Source: Myroides odoratus
GTDB lineage: Bacteria > Bacteroidota > Bacteroidia > Flavobacteriales > Flavobacteriaceae
DNA: 64,000 nt
Direction of reading: 5' to 3'
Assembly: GCF_001549985.1 (NCBI RefSeq)
Contig: NZ_LROZ01000009.1
Span: 1-64,000, forward strand
The notes beneath the pieces were generated by a model. It worked only from the letters and a program-made list of their open reading frames with translations. It searched no databases and was not told the DNA's origin. Made by a program: the position numbers and the translations under genes. This document shows positions 44,566 through 52,901 of the stretch, piece after piece. The stretch's first letter is position 1. The number at the start of each line of letters is the position of its first letter.

Positions 44566-45261
44566 TTTTTGAGTTTTTTTCCCAGCCTATTGGCCATGGA
44601 AAGTTGTTTAAATGTACGAAATACTCTTTATTCTAAGGAATAAAAGTCTGTTTTTTGTGTTATTATTGTGAATTACTTGGGCTAAAAAGTGTGCTAATCT
44701 TCACTATATCAAAATATAGTTTTTCATTTTTTGGTAAAGGACACAAGAAAAATCAGTTGAGGTCTAAGTCTTTTCAATGGTTTTTTTCTCGTCAAATTCC
44801 TTAAAAAGTGTAATTCACTTGGAAAACTGAGGTCAAAAGTATTTCTTTTTTCCCATTAAGTCTATATTTATTTCATTTTTCTCTTAAAACTTAGCTGAAA
44901 TTTGGCAATACATCGCGTCTTTTTGGCAAAGGAGAAAAAAACAGCTCTTGCAAGTGGGGCTAATTGCTTTGGGTTTTGTTCCGCTATGCGTCGACATTGT
45001 GTCGACATTACGTGGAGTTTACTTGGATAGAACTGTCATTTGTCGAAGCATACTCCTAGGATTGTCGAAGCATATTCCTAGGATTGTCCAAGCAATCTCC
45101 TTGGATCCTCTTTCGTGTCTCCGGGTAAGGATTTGCCTTTATTTAGTGATAACGTGCCCACAAAGTAGGTATTTTAGTCCATAAGCGATTGAGTAAAGTA
45201 GTAAACCTCTACTTTTTTTTGTACTTTAGAAAAACCAACCAGTAAAAAACTAAAACAAACA
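44566..45261. other. gene-free region before the acyl-CoA ligase
   Basis: Nearly 700 bp without a credible gene. It contains the 22-bp minisatellite at 45047-45112 and an 11-bp direct repeat GTCGACATT (44990-44998 and 45001-45009). The rest is AT-rich with no clear RNA fold that I can see. Confidence 0.6.
45047..45112. repeat. 22-bp tandem minisatellite with an 11-bp sub-period
   Basis: Three 22-bp units start at 45047, 45069 and 45091. Units 1 and 2 differ at one base; unit 3 differs at more. Each unit reads as two 11-bp halves, GAAGCATACTC + CTAGGATTGTC in unit 1. The upstream pair GTCGACATTGT / GTCGACATTAC (44990-45011) keeps the same 11-bp phase roughly, so the array may be longer and degenerate. 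Confidence 0.75.
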
Positions 45262-46875
45262 ATGAAAGCAATATCTTACGTGCATGGTGCTTCTAATATT
45301 CCATTATTAGGAGAAACAATCGGCGAGAATTTGAGAAAAATAACGGAATTATATCCCGATAAGGAAGCCTTAGTTAGTGCACATCAAAATTATAGAGCGA
45401 CCTACCGCGAATTTCATCAACAAACAGCACAAGTGGCGAAAGCGCTTTTGGCTTTGCAAATTGAGAAAGGAGATCGCGTGGGAATTTGGGCACCCAATTG
45501 CTATGAGTGGGTGCTATTGCAATATGCTACGGCACGTGTGGGAGTAATATTAGTTAATCTAAATCCTGCCTATCGTGCGCATGAGTTAGAATTTGCGGTG
45601 AATCAATCTGAAATCAAGGCCATTATTTCTGCAGAATCTTATAGAGCAAGTGATTATCGAAAAATGATTTCGATGGTACGCGAAGATTGTCCTTCTTTAA
45701 AAGAAGTGGTATTCTTAGGGGAAGAATGGGAGCAGTTTGTCTCTAAAGGAAATGAGATAGATAAAGCCGTTTTGAATGAAATTGAAGCATCTGTACAATT
45801 TGGCGAGGCTGTTAATATTCAATATACTTCTGGAACGACTGGATTTCCAAAAGGAGTGACGTTAACGCATCACAACATCTTGAATAATGGTTATTTCATC
45901 GGAATTCGATTGAAATATACAGTGGATGACCGGGTGTGTATTCCGGTGCCTTTTTACCACTGTTTTGGTATGGTTATCGGCAATTTGTGCTGTACTTCTC
46001 ATGGTGCAACAATTGTCATTCCCAACGACAGCTTCGATGCCGCTACAACATTAGAAGTAGTAGAACGAGAAAAGTGCACTTCGCTCTATGGGGTACCGAC
46101 CATGTTTATTGCGGAACTACAGCTGCCCAATTTTAAAAAATACAACCTTTCGACTTTGCGTACAGGAGTGATGGCGGGATCTTTATGTCCAGAACACGTG
46201 ATGAAACGCGTGAAAACGGAGATGAATATGGATGAAATTAGTATTTGTTATGGAATGACTGAAACGTCTCCCGTATCAACGCAAACGCATATTGGCATTG
46301 ATATCAAAAAACAAGTGAGTACTGTAGGAACGGTTCAAGATCATTTGGAAATTAAAATTATTGATCCAGAAACGGGCGGAATTGTTCCACGTGGTGAAGC
46401 GGGTGAATTGTGTACACGAGGGTATTCTGTGATGTTGAAGTATTGGAATAATCGTACCCTAACGGCGGAAGTATTAGACGAAAATAGATGGATGCATACG
46501 GGGGATTTAGCGACGATGGACGAGGAAGGGTTTATTGCTATTACAGGGCGAATCAAGGATTTGATTATCCGCGGTGGAGAGAATATCTCACCCAAGTGGA
46601 TTGAAGATTTCTTGTATACCCATCCCGATGTAGCCGATGTACAGGTAATTGGCGTGCCGAGTGAGAAATACGGAGAAGAAGTGATGGCGTGGATTATCCT
46701 CAAAGAAGGAAAAACTGCAACTGGTGAGAGTATGCGCGCTTTTTGTGATCAGAAAATCGCCCATTACCGCATTCCCAAGTATTGGAAGTTCGTTTCTTCC
46801 TTTCCGATGACGATTTCAGGTAAAGTTAGAAAGGTGGAAATGCGTCAAATAGCCGTAGAAGAATTAGGATTATAA
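45262..46875 (+). CDS. AMP-binding acyl-CoA ligase
   Basis: 537 residues of the ANL adenylate-forming family. P-loop YTSGTTGFPKGVTLTH, YGMTETSPVSTQ (A5), TGDLATMDEEGFI (A7), GRIKDLIIRGGENISP (A8) and the C-terminal SGKVRKVEMR lysine region (A10) are present. It is close to medium/long-chain acyl-CoA synthetases related to FadD3/AtoE-type ligases. It probably activates fatty acids for catabolism. It is a single gene, separated from rpiB by 47 bp with a promoter element. Confidence 0.92.
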   Translation: MKAISYVHGASNIPLLGETIGENLRKITELYPDKEALVSAHQNYRATYREFHQQTAQVAKALLALQIEKGDRVGIWAPNCYEWVLLQYATARVGVILVNLNPAYRAHELEFAVNQSEIKAIISAESYRASDYRKMISMVREDCPSLKEVVFLGEEWEQFVSKGNEIDKAVLNEIEASVQFGEAVNIQYTSGTTGFPKGVTLTHHNILNNGYFIGIRLKYTVDDRVCIPVPFYHCFGMVIGNLCCTSHGATIVIPNDSFDAATTLEVVEREKCTSLYGVPTMFIAELQLPNFKKYNLSTLRTGVMAGSLCPEHVMKRVKTEMNMDEISICYGMTETSPVSTQTHIGIDIKKQVSTVGTVQDHLEIKIIDPETGGIVPRGEAGELCTRGYSVMLKYWNNRTLTAEVLDENRWMHTGDLATMDEEGFIAITGRIKDLIIRGGENISPKWIEDFLYTHPDVADVQVIGVPSEKYGEEVMAWIILKEGKTATGESMRAFCDQKIAHYRIPKYWKFVSSFPMTISGKVRKVEMRQIAVEELGL

Positions 46876-46888
46876 AAGGCAAAAGTTT

Positions 46889-46896
46889 TACCTTTG
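46889..46896 (+). promoter_or_regulatory. -7 promoter element of rpiB
   Basis: TACCTTTG, an exact TAnnTTTG match, 26 bp before the rpiB start. Confidence 0.45.
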
Positions 46897-46922
46897 TCGG
46901 TGAATAATAACACACAACACAC

Positions 46923-47354
46923 ATGAAAATAGCAATCGGAAATGATCACGCGGGGCCAGCTTATAAAAAGGCTATTGTCGATTTTTTGCAAGCCAAAGGA
47001 TATGAAGTAACAAATTATGGAACAGATAGTTTCGATTCAGTCGATTATCCTGATTTTGGACATCAAGTAGCCACAGCAGTGGAAAATGGAACGGTAGATT
47101 TTGGTATTGTTATTTGTGGAAGTGGAAATGGAATTGCCATGTCAGCAAACAAACACCAAGGTGTGCGTTGTGCATTGTGTTGGACGAAAGAAATTGCGGA
47201 ATTGGCCCGTTTGCACAACGATGCAAATGTCATCAGTATTCCTGCGCGTTTTACTTCAATTGAACAAGCTGTTGCAATGGTAGAAACCTTCTTAGCAACT
47301 GCTTTTGAAGGAGGAAGACACGCCAATCGAGTGAATAAAATTGCTTGTTCGTAA
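46923..47354 (+). CDS. rpiB: ribose-5-phosphate isomerase B
   Basis: 143 residues. GNDHAGPAYK at the N-terminus, GIVICGSGNGIAMSANK with the catalytic Cys, and ARLHNDANVISIPARF match RpiB. It interconverts ribulose-5-phosphate and ribose-5-phosphate. Length is normal. Convergent with the DUF1294 gene across a shared terminator. Confidence 0.95.
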   Translation: MKIAIGNDHAGPAYKKAIVDFLQAKGYEVTNYGTDSFDSVDYPDFGHQVATAVENGTVDFGIVICGSGNGIAMSANKHQGVRCALCWTKEIAELARLHNDANVISIPARFTSIEQAVAMVETFLATAFEGGRHANRVNKIACS

Positions 47355-47379
47355 GTACAGAATAAGTATACAAGATAAC

Positions 47380-47412
47380 AAAAAGGTATTTACGCAAGTA
47401 AATGCCTTTTTT
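47380..47412. terminator. bidirectional terminator between rpiB and the DUF1294 gene
   Basis: A 14-bp perfect stem (380-393 with 398-411 of the 47,000 block) with loop GCAA, an A-run before and a T-run after. Confidence 0.88.
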
Positions 47413-47419
47413 TAGTTGA

Positions 47420-47683
47420 TTATCTGCGAAATAGCGCAAAAAACAACACAACTTGAATAATAAAAACAGCGTAAAACTTCAACTTAAAACTTTGTTTGGC
47501 GTTTTTGTGGCGCAACTGTCGCATGGCCAACCATCCGCCGAGACTACCACCCAAGAAGCAAAGAGTCAATAAATTTTTTTCTGAAATTCGATTCCTGTGT
47601 TTTTGCGCCCGCTCTTTGTCTATTTTGAACATAGAGTAGGTGATGTAGTTGATGGCAAAAATGTAAAAGAATAAAAACTTCAT
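47420..47683 (-). CDS. DUF1294 membrane protein
   Basis: 87 residues. The sequence YSMFKIDKERAQKHRNRISEKNLL-LCFLGGSLGGWLAM, the signature of DUF1294, is flanked by hydrophobic segments. It is a small inner-membrane protein; function unknown. In other bacteria this domain is often fused to a cold-shock domain, which is absent here. Confidence 0.85.
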   Translation of the reverse strand: MKFLFFYIFAINYITYSMFKIDKERAQKHRNRISEKNLLTLCFLGGSLGGWLAMRQLRHKNAKQSFKLKFYAVFIIQVVLFFALFRR

Positions 47684-47739
47684 CTGATTTATTTATTGGC
47701 GCAAAGGTAGTATTTTAGCTATTCTTAAAATAATATATT

Positions 47740-49863
47740 ATGACGTTGATTCATTTTATTCAACAAGCGCTAGATGCTTCTGCTAAAAGTATTGAAAACA
47801 CCTTAGCCTTGTTAGATGAAGCCTGTACCATTCCTTTTATTGCACGCTATAGAAAAGATAGAACTGGAAATTTAGACGAAGTGGCTATCGAAAAGATTGC
47901 CAAGTACCGCGATTTATATACGGGTATCGTCAAACGCAAAGAATCCATTTTAGCGTCGATTGAAGAGCAAGGAAAATTGACAGATGAATTGCGTACCAAA
48001 ATTGAGCAGAGCTTTGATTTAATTGAAATTGAAGATTTGTACTTACCGTATAAGAAAACGCGTAAAACCAAGGCTGATACCGCTAGAGAACAAGGGTTAG
48101 AGCCATTGGCTAAAATAATCATGGCACAAAATGCCACAGATATTGAAGGAATTGCAGCGAAGTATATCAGCAAAGAAGTTGAAGATGAAGACAAAGCTAT
48201 TCAAGGGGCTTGTGATATTATAGCCGAATGGGTGAATGAGCATTTGTTTATCCGCAAGGCCTTGAGAAGAAAGTTTCAACGGGAATCAGTTGTAAAGACC
48301 AAAGTCGTTAAAGCAAAAATAGAAGAAGAAGGAGCACAGAAATTCGAACAGTATTTTGATTGGTCTGAGCCATTATACAAAATGCCAGCGCATCGATTAT
48401 TAGCGGTATTGCGTGCAGAAAAAGAAGGTTATATTCGAATGAATATTGCGGTTGATAAAGAGGAAGCAACTCAATTTATGGAGCAAACCCTGATCAAGGG
48501 AAAAAGTGATGCAAGGCCTTATTTACAAAAGGCTATTGCTGATAGCTATAAGCGATTATTAGAGCCTGCGTTGTCCAATGAAGTACTCGGTGAAGCCAAA
48601 GCTAAAGCGGATGCCAATTCAATTGCTGTATTCTCAGATAATTTAGCCCAATTGTTATTAGCTTCCCCTTTGGGAGAAAAGCGCATTTTGGCGATTGATC
48701 CAGGCTATAAAACAGGTTGTAAAATTGTTTGTTTAGATGAAAATGGCAACTTGTTGTACAACGAAACCATTTATCCGCATCCCCCACAAAAGGACAGTGT
48801 AATTGCCATGAAAAAGGTGCGTTCGATGGTCAATTCCTACCGCATTGAAGCAATTGCTATTGGAAACGGAACAGCATCAAGAGAAACGGAGTTTTTTATC
48901 AAGAAGATTGCCTTTGACAAGCCTGTCCAAGTTTTTGTCGTGAACGAAGCAGGAGCCTCGGTTTATTCGGCTTCTAAAATTGCAAGGGAGGAATTCCCCA
49001 ACTACGATGTAACGGTGAGAGGATCCGTTTCTATTGGAAGGCGATTAGCCGACCCGTTGGCCGAATTGGTGAAGATTGATCCCAAATCCATTGGCGTAGG
49101 GCAGTACCAACACGATGTAGACCAAACGTTATTGAAAAGCGAGTTGGATGCAGTGGTGATGAAGTGTGTAAATAAAGTGGGAATCAACATCAATACGGCA
49201 AGTAAATCGCTGTTGAGCTATGTTTCAGGTATTGGGGAGAAAATGGCAGAAAATATTGTGCAATATCGCACAGAGCATGGAGCGTTTGCCTCGCGTGTGG
49301 AGTTGAAAAAAGTACCGCGTTTGGGCGAAAAAGCGTACCAACAAGCAGCAGCCTTTATTCGTATTAAAAATGCCGAAAACCCCCTAGATGATTCTGCTGT
49401 ACACCCAGAAGCCTATCCAATTGTCCAAAAGATGGCCAAAGACCTTAAAATAACGGTAGACCAATTGATTTCCAATGCAGAAATCATTCGAAAAATCGAC
49501 GTAAAACAGTATGAAACCGCTGATATCGGGATGTTGACCTTGACAGATATTGTCAAAGAGTTGGAAAAACCAGGACTAGATCCTCGAAAAGCAGCGAAAG
49601 TTTTTGAATTTGATCCATCCGTGAAGCAAATGTCCGATTTGAAAATAGGGCAAGTATTGCCAGGTATCGTCAACAACATTACCAATTTTGGTTGTTTTGT
49701 CGATGTGGGAATTAAAGAAAGTGGTTTGGTGCATATTTCTCAACTGAAGGAAGGGTTTGTTTCCGATGTCAATGAGGTAGTAAAACTCCACCAACATGTT
49801 CAGGTCAAGGTAGTTGATGTGGATCAAGCGAAAAAACGCATCCAATTATCTATGATTTTATAA
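47740..49863 (+). CDS. tex: Tex RNA-binding transcription accessory protein
   Basis: 707 residues. The Tex N-terminal domain (TIPFIARYRKDRTGNLDE), a YqgF/RNase H-like domain (ILAIDPGYKTGCKIVCLDENG), helix-hairpin-helix motifs (TASKSLLSYVSGIGEKMAENIV) and a C-terminal S1 domain (ILPGIVNNITNFGCFVDVG) are in the usual order. It is a conserved cytoplasmic nucleic-acid-binding protein that influences transcription. A terminator follows at 49991. Confidence 0.95.
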   Translation: MTLIHFIQQALDASAKSIENTLALLDEACTIPFIARYRKDRTGNLDEVAIEKIAKYRDLYTGIVKRKESILASIEEQGKLTDELRTKIEQSFDLIEIEDLYLPYKKTRKTKADTAREQGLEPLAKIIMAQNATDIEGIAAKYISKEVEDEDKAIQGACDIIAEWVNEHLFIRKALRRKFQRESVVKTKVVKAKIEEEGAQKFEQYFDWSEPLYKMPAHRLLAVLRAEKEGYIRMNIAVDKEEATQFMEQTLIKGKSDARPYLQKAIADSYKRLLEPALSNEVLGEAKAKADANSIAVFSDNLAQLLLASPLGEKRILAIDPGYKTGCKIVCLDENGNLLYNETIYPHPPQKDSVIAMKKVRSMVNSYRIEAIAIGNGTASRETEFFIKKIAFDKPVQVFVVNEAGASVYSASKIAREEFPNYDVTVRGSVSIGRRLADPLAELVKIDPKSIGVGQYQHDVDQTLLKSELDAVVMKCVNKVGININTASKSLLSYVSGIGEKMAENIVQYRTEHGAFASRVELKKVPRLGEKAYQQAAAFIRIKNAENPLDDSAVHPEAYPIVQKMAKDLKITVDQLISNAEIIRKIDVKQYETADIGMLTLTDIVKELEKPGLDPRKAAKVFEFDPSVKQMSDLKIGQVLPGIVNNITNFGCFVDVGIKESGLVHISQLKEGFVSDVNEVVKLHQHVQVKVVDVDQAKKRIQLSMIL

Positions 49864-49990
49864 GGATACTACAAGAAAACGCAACTTGGCACAGTATTTG
49901 TATTTCTCTAAAGCAAGAAGAAGAAAATCTTTTATTTGGTATAGAGCAGATATAAGTTAAGTAGTGTTTTTATTATGTTTTATAAGTGAG

Positions 49991-50028
49991 GCGCCCATTA
50001 AATATTGTTTTTAATGGGTGCTTTTTTT
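49991..50028 (+). terminator. intrinsic terminator downstream of tex
   Basis: An 11-bp stem (49991-50001 with 50011-50021, one G-T pair) and a long T-run. Confidence 0.85.
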
Positions 50029-50040
50029 GTTTAGCGCAAA

Positions 50041-50074
50041 TAAAAAATGCGCTAAACCATATGGGATAGCGCAT
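50041..50074 (-). terminator. intrinsic terminator of tatA
   Basis: 8-bp stem ATGCGCTA/TAGCGCAT (50047-50054 with 50067-50074). On the minus strand it is followed by T6. It lies 24 bp past the tatA stop. Confidence 0.78.
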
Positions 50075-50097
50075 GTCAATATCTAGATTCTACTGAA

Positions 50098-50316
50098 TTA
50101 TTCTGTTTTAGACGTGTCTTCTTTTGTTGTTTCTTTCTTAGATGTCTGTTGGGTATTTTCATCCTTTGTAGCATCCTTGAATTCTTTGATTCCAGTTCCT
50201 AATCCTTTCATCAATTCAGGAATTTTCTTACCACCAAATAACAACAGGATTAAGGCAACAATAATTACAATTTGCCATGGCCCAACCATTCCTAAAAAAA
50301 TATGTAATGAGTTCAT
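50098..50316 (-). CDS. tatA: twin-arginine translocase subunit TatA
   Basis: 72 residues. One membrane helix (about 10-27), the FGGKKIPELMKGLGTGIKEF amphipathic helix of TatA/E and an acidic/basic hydrophilic tail are seen. It would form the pore-like component of the Tat protein export system. TatC is not nearby. Monocistronic with its own promoter element and terminator. Confidence 0.94.
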   Translation of the reverse strand: MNSLHIFLGMVGPWQIVIIVALILLLFGGKKIPELMKGLGTGIKEFKDATKDENTQQTSKKETTKEDTSKTE

Positions 50317-50345
50317 ATTAATTTGTTTGAAGATTTTAATAAAAA

Positions 50346-50353
50346 CAAATATA
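50346..50353 (-). promoter_or_regulatory. -7 promoter element of tatA
   Basis: On the minus strand this reads TATATTTG, an exact TAnnTTTG match, about 30 bp before the tatA start. Confidence 0.5.
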
Positions 50354-50482
50354 GGAAGAAAAACCGGTTCGGCTTATTGTTCGATTCGATTATTTAACTT
50401 TTTGACCAATAATATTAACATTATGATCTATTTAATATGTGAATAAAAGCAAAAAAGACAAGAAGTCAACTTTTTTAATGTT

Positions 50483-50490
50483 TATATTTG
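50483..50490 (+). promoter_or_regulatory. -7 promoter element of the M23 peptidase gene
   Basis: TATATTTG, an exact TAnnTTTG match, 19 bp upstream of the start at 50510. It probably drives the M23, GH3 and following genes. Confidence 0.5.
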
Positions 50491-50509
50491 TGTAGAAAAC
50501 AGCGGATTT

Positions 50510-51385
50510 ATGTCTAAGAAAGGACTTCAATGGAAAAAATGGAAGAAAAGACTTCTAGATAAATATAGGGTAGTAGTAGTAAATGATCGAACATTTGAAG
50601 ATGTGAGTTCGTTTAAATTAAATCTTTTGAATGTGGTTGGTGCTACGACAACCATTGTTTTTTTATTACTCGTTTCCAATGTAATCTTGTTGATTGTTAC
50701 TCCATTAAAAGAATATATTCCAGGATATTCTTCGTCTGAATTAAAGCAACAGGCGGTGGATTTAGCATTAAAAGTAGATTCCCTCGAATCGGAAATCAAG
50801 AAAAATGAACAGTATGTAGCGGCGGTAAAACGCGTTTTACTAGGAGATATTGAAATTACATCAGCTAGTGTTGACTCCTTGATGAAAACGGATACGCCTC
50901 TTCATGCGATTGAACATACCCAACCGAGTGAAAAAGATTTAGAACTACGGGAATATGTGCGATTGGAAGATAAGTACAACATTTTTACCAATGCAGAAGC
51001 TAGAGTAAGTATGGTTCTTTTTGCACCAATTGAAGGAACGATTGTGCGTAAATATGATCCCAAATCGACCCACTTTGGTCTTGATTTTACTGCAGCTAAA
51101 AATGCCATGGTTAAATCGGTAGCCAAGGGAACTGTTATTTTTGTGGATTGGACCATCAAGGATGGGTATACTGTAATTGTGTTGCATGAAGAAGGAGTAA
51201 GCTCAGTGTATAAGCATTTGTCTTCTCTAACGAAAAGTGTATATGAAACGGTACAAGCAGGAGATGTATTAGGGTTGTATAATCAGGTAGAGGCAAACTC
51301 GAAAATGAGTCAACCGTATCTGCATTTCGAATTGTGGAAAGACAATTATCCGTTAGATCCTACATTATTTATTGATTTAGAATAA
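50510..51385 (+). CDS. M23-family metallopeptidase, membrane-anchored
   Basis: 291 residues. One membrane helix (about 38-62), a short coiled coil, then a LytM/M23 domain with the zinc motif HFGLDF (H...D), VLHEEGVSSVYKHL and LHFELW. All expected zinc ligands are visible, so it should be an active peptidoglycan endopeptidase rather than a degenerate one. It precedes the GH3 gene by 5 bp. Confidence 0.88.
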   Translation: MSKKGLQWKKWKKRLLDKYRVVVVNDRTFEDVSSFKLNLLNVVGATTTIVFLLLVSNVILLIVTPLKEYIPGYSSSELKQQAVDLALKVDSLESEIKKNEQYVAAVKRVLLGDIEITSASVDSLMKTDTPLHAIEHTQPSEKDLELREYVRLEDKYNIFTNAEARVSMVLFAPIEGTIVRKYDPKSTHFGLDFTAAKNAMVKSVAKGTVIFVDWTIKDGYTVIVLHEEGVSSVYKHLSSLTKSVYETVQAGDVLGLYNQVEANSKMSQPYLHFELWKDNYPLDPTLFIDLE

Positions 51386-51390
51386 AAATT

Positions 51391-52878
51391 ATGTCTATAA
51401 AATCTTTTGGAGCGAAGATATTTGCTTCGATTATTCACAAGAAAACACAAAAATGGCTAAAAAATCCAGTGGAAACTCAAGCGAAAGTTTTAGCGGATTT
51501 AGTTGAACAAGCGAAACATACAGCTTTTGGTCAGGACCACGATTTTATGGCTATTACGGATGCCAAGACGTTTGCTCAGCGGGTGCCTATACGCGATTAT
51601 GAAGGGTTAAAACCGTATGTGGATCGCGTAGTCAAAGGAGAAGAGGATGTATTGTGGAAAGGTAAACCTTTGTACTTCGCTAAAACTTCAGGAACTACTT
51701 CGGGAGCAAAGTATATTCCCTTGACTAAAGAGTCTATGCCGTATCATATTGAAGCAGCACGGAATGCTATTTTAGCGTATGTCCATGAAACGGGTATTGC
51801 TGATTTTGTAGATGGCAAAATGATCTTTTTACAGGGAAGTCCCATTTTAGAACAGAAGAACGGAATTAACTTAGGACGATTATCGGGTATTGTTGCCCAT
51901 TATGTTCCTGCCTATTTGCAAAAAAATAGATTGCCGAGTTGGGAAACGAATTGCATTGAGGATTGGGAAACCAAGGTAGATGCCATTGTAGAAGAAACGG
52001 TACATGAAAACATGACCGTGATTTCTGGAATTCCAAGCTGGGTACAAATGTATTTTGAGCGTTTGAAAGCAAGAGAAGGCAAAGGAGTAGGTGAAATCTT
52101 TAAAAAGTTCAATTTATTTATTTACGGCGGGGTTAATTATGAGCCTTATCGTGCTAAATTTGAACAGCTGATTGGAAGAAAGGTACCTTCTATCGAGCTA
52201 TTCCCTGCTTCGGAAGGATTCTTTGCTTACCAAGATTCACAAACAGAAAAAGGATTGCTGTTGTTGTTGAATGCAGGAATCTTTTATGAGTTTATCAAAG
52301 TGGAAGAATTCTTTGCAGCTAACCCAAGACGCTATACCATTGGAGAAGTTGAATTAGGCGTTAATTACGTATTGATTATCTCAACGAATGCCGGATTATG
52401 GGGGTACAACATTGGTGATACGGTTCAATTTGTAAGCTTGAAACCTCACCGAATTGTTGTTTCAGGACGTATTAAGCACTTTATCTCTGCTTTTGGTGAA
52501 CATGTAATTGGAAAAGAAGTAGAAACAGCTTTGCAACAAGCGATGGAGGGAACAGGAGTCCAAGTGAATGAATTTACGGTAGCCCCTCAAATTACACCAG
52601 CAGATGGATTGCCTTATCACGAGTGGTTTATTGAATTTGGTCAAGCACCAGAGGATATGGAAGCATTTGCGTTGCGAATTGATGAGGCGTTGCGCAAACA
52701 AAATGTATACTATGATGATTTAATTGTAGGGAAAGTATTGCGTACGTTAGTCATTCGATCTGTAGAAAAAGATGGCTTTCAAGCCTATATGAAAAGCATT
52801 GGAAAGTTAGGAGGGCAAAATAAATTGCCGCGATTGAGCAATGATAGAAGCATTGCCGATCAATTAAAAATAGAATAA
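51391..52878 (+). CDS. GH3-family acyl-adenylating protein
   Basis: 495 residues resembling plant GH3 auxin-conjugating proteins: FAKTSGTTSGAKYIPLT (ATP-binding P-loop), YGGVNYEPY, ELFPASEGFFAYQ, and WGYNIGDTVQF in the expected order. Plant members form acyl-amino-acid conjugates. Bacterial members are widespread in Bacteroidota with unknown substrate. It lies 23 bp before the DUF6909-like gene. Confidence 0.9.
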   Translation: MSIKSFGAKIFASIIHKKTQKWLKNPVETQAKVLADLVEQAKHTAFGQDHDFMAITDAKTFAQRVPIRDYEGLKPYVDRVVKGEEDVLWKGKPLYFAKTSGTTSGAKYIPLTKESMPYHIEAARNAILAYVHETGIADFVDGKMIFLQGSPILEQKNGINLGRLSGIVAHYVPAYLQKNRLPSWETNCIEDWETKVDAIVEETVHENMTVISGIPSWVQMYFERLKAREGKGVGEIFKKFNLFIYGGVNYEPYRAKFEQLIGRKVPSIELFPASEGFFAYQDSQTEKGLLLLLNAGIFYEFIKVEEFFAANPRRYTIGEVELGVNYVLIISTNAGLWGYNIGDTVQFVSLKPHRIVVSGRIKHFISAFGEHVIGKEVETALQQAMEGTGVQVNEFTVAPQITPADGLPYHEWFIEFGQAPEDMEAFALRIDEALRKQNVYYDDLIVGKVLRTLVIRSVEKDGFQAYMKSIGKLGGQNKLPRLSNDRSIADQLKIE

Positions 52879-52901
52879 TTAGGAAATAAAAATGGAAGAC
52901 T

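Noticed and set aside
44948-45184. 78-residue + strand open frame in the gene-free region
   Set aside because: It runs through the minisatellite, has unusual Cys/Arg/Leu-rich composition and no promoter, so it is probably a chance frame.
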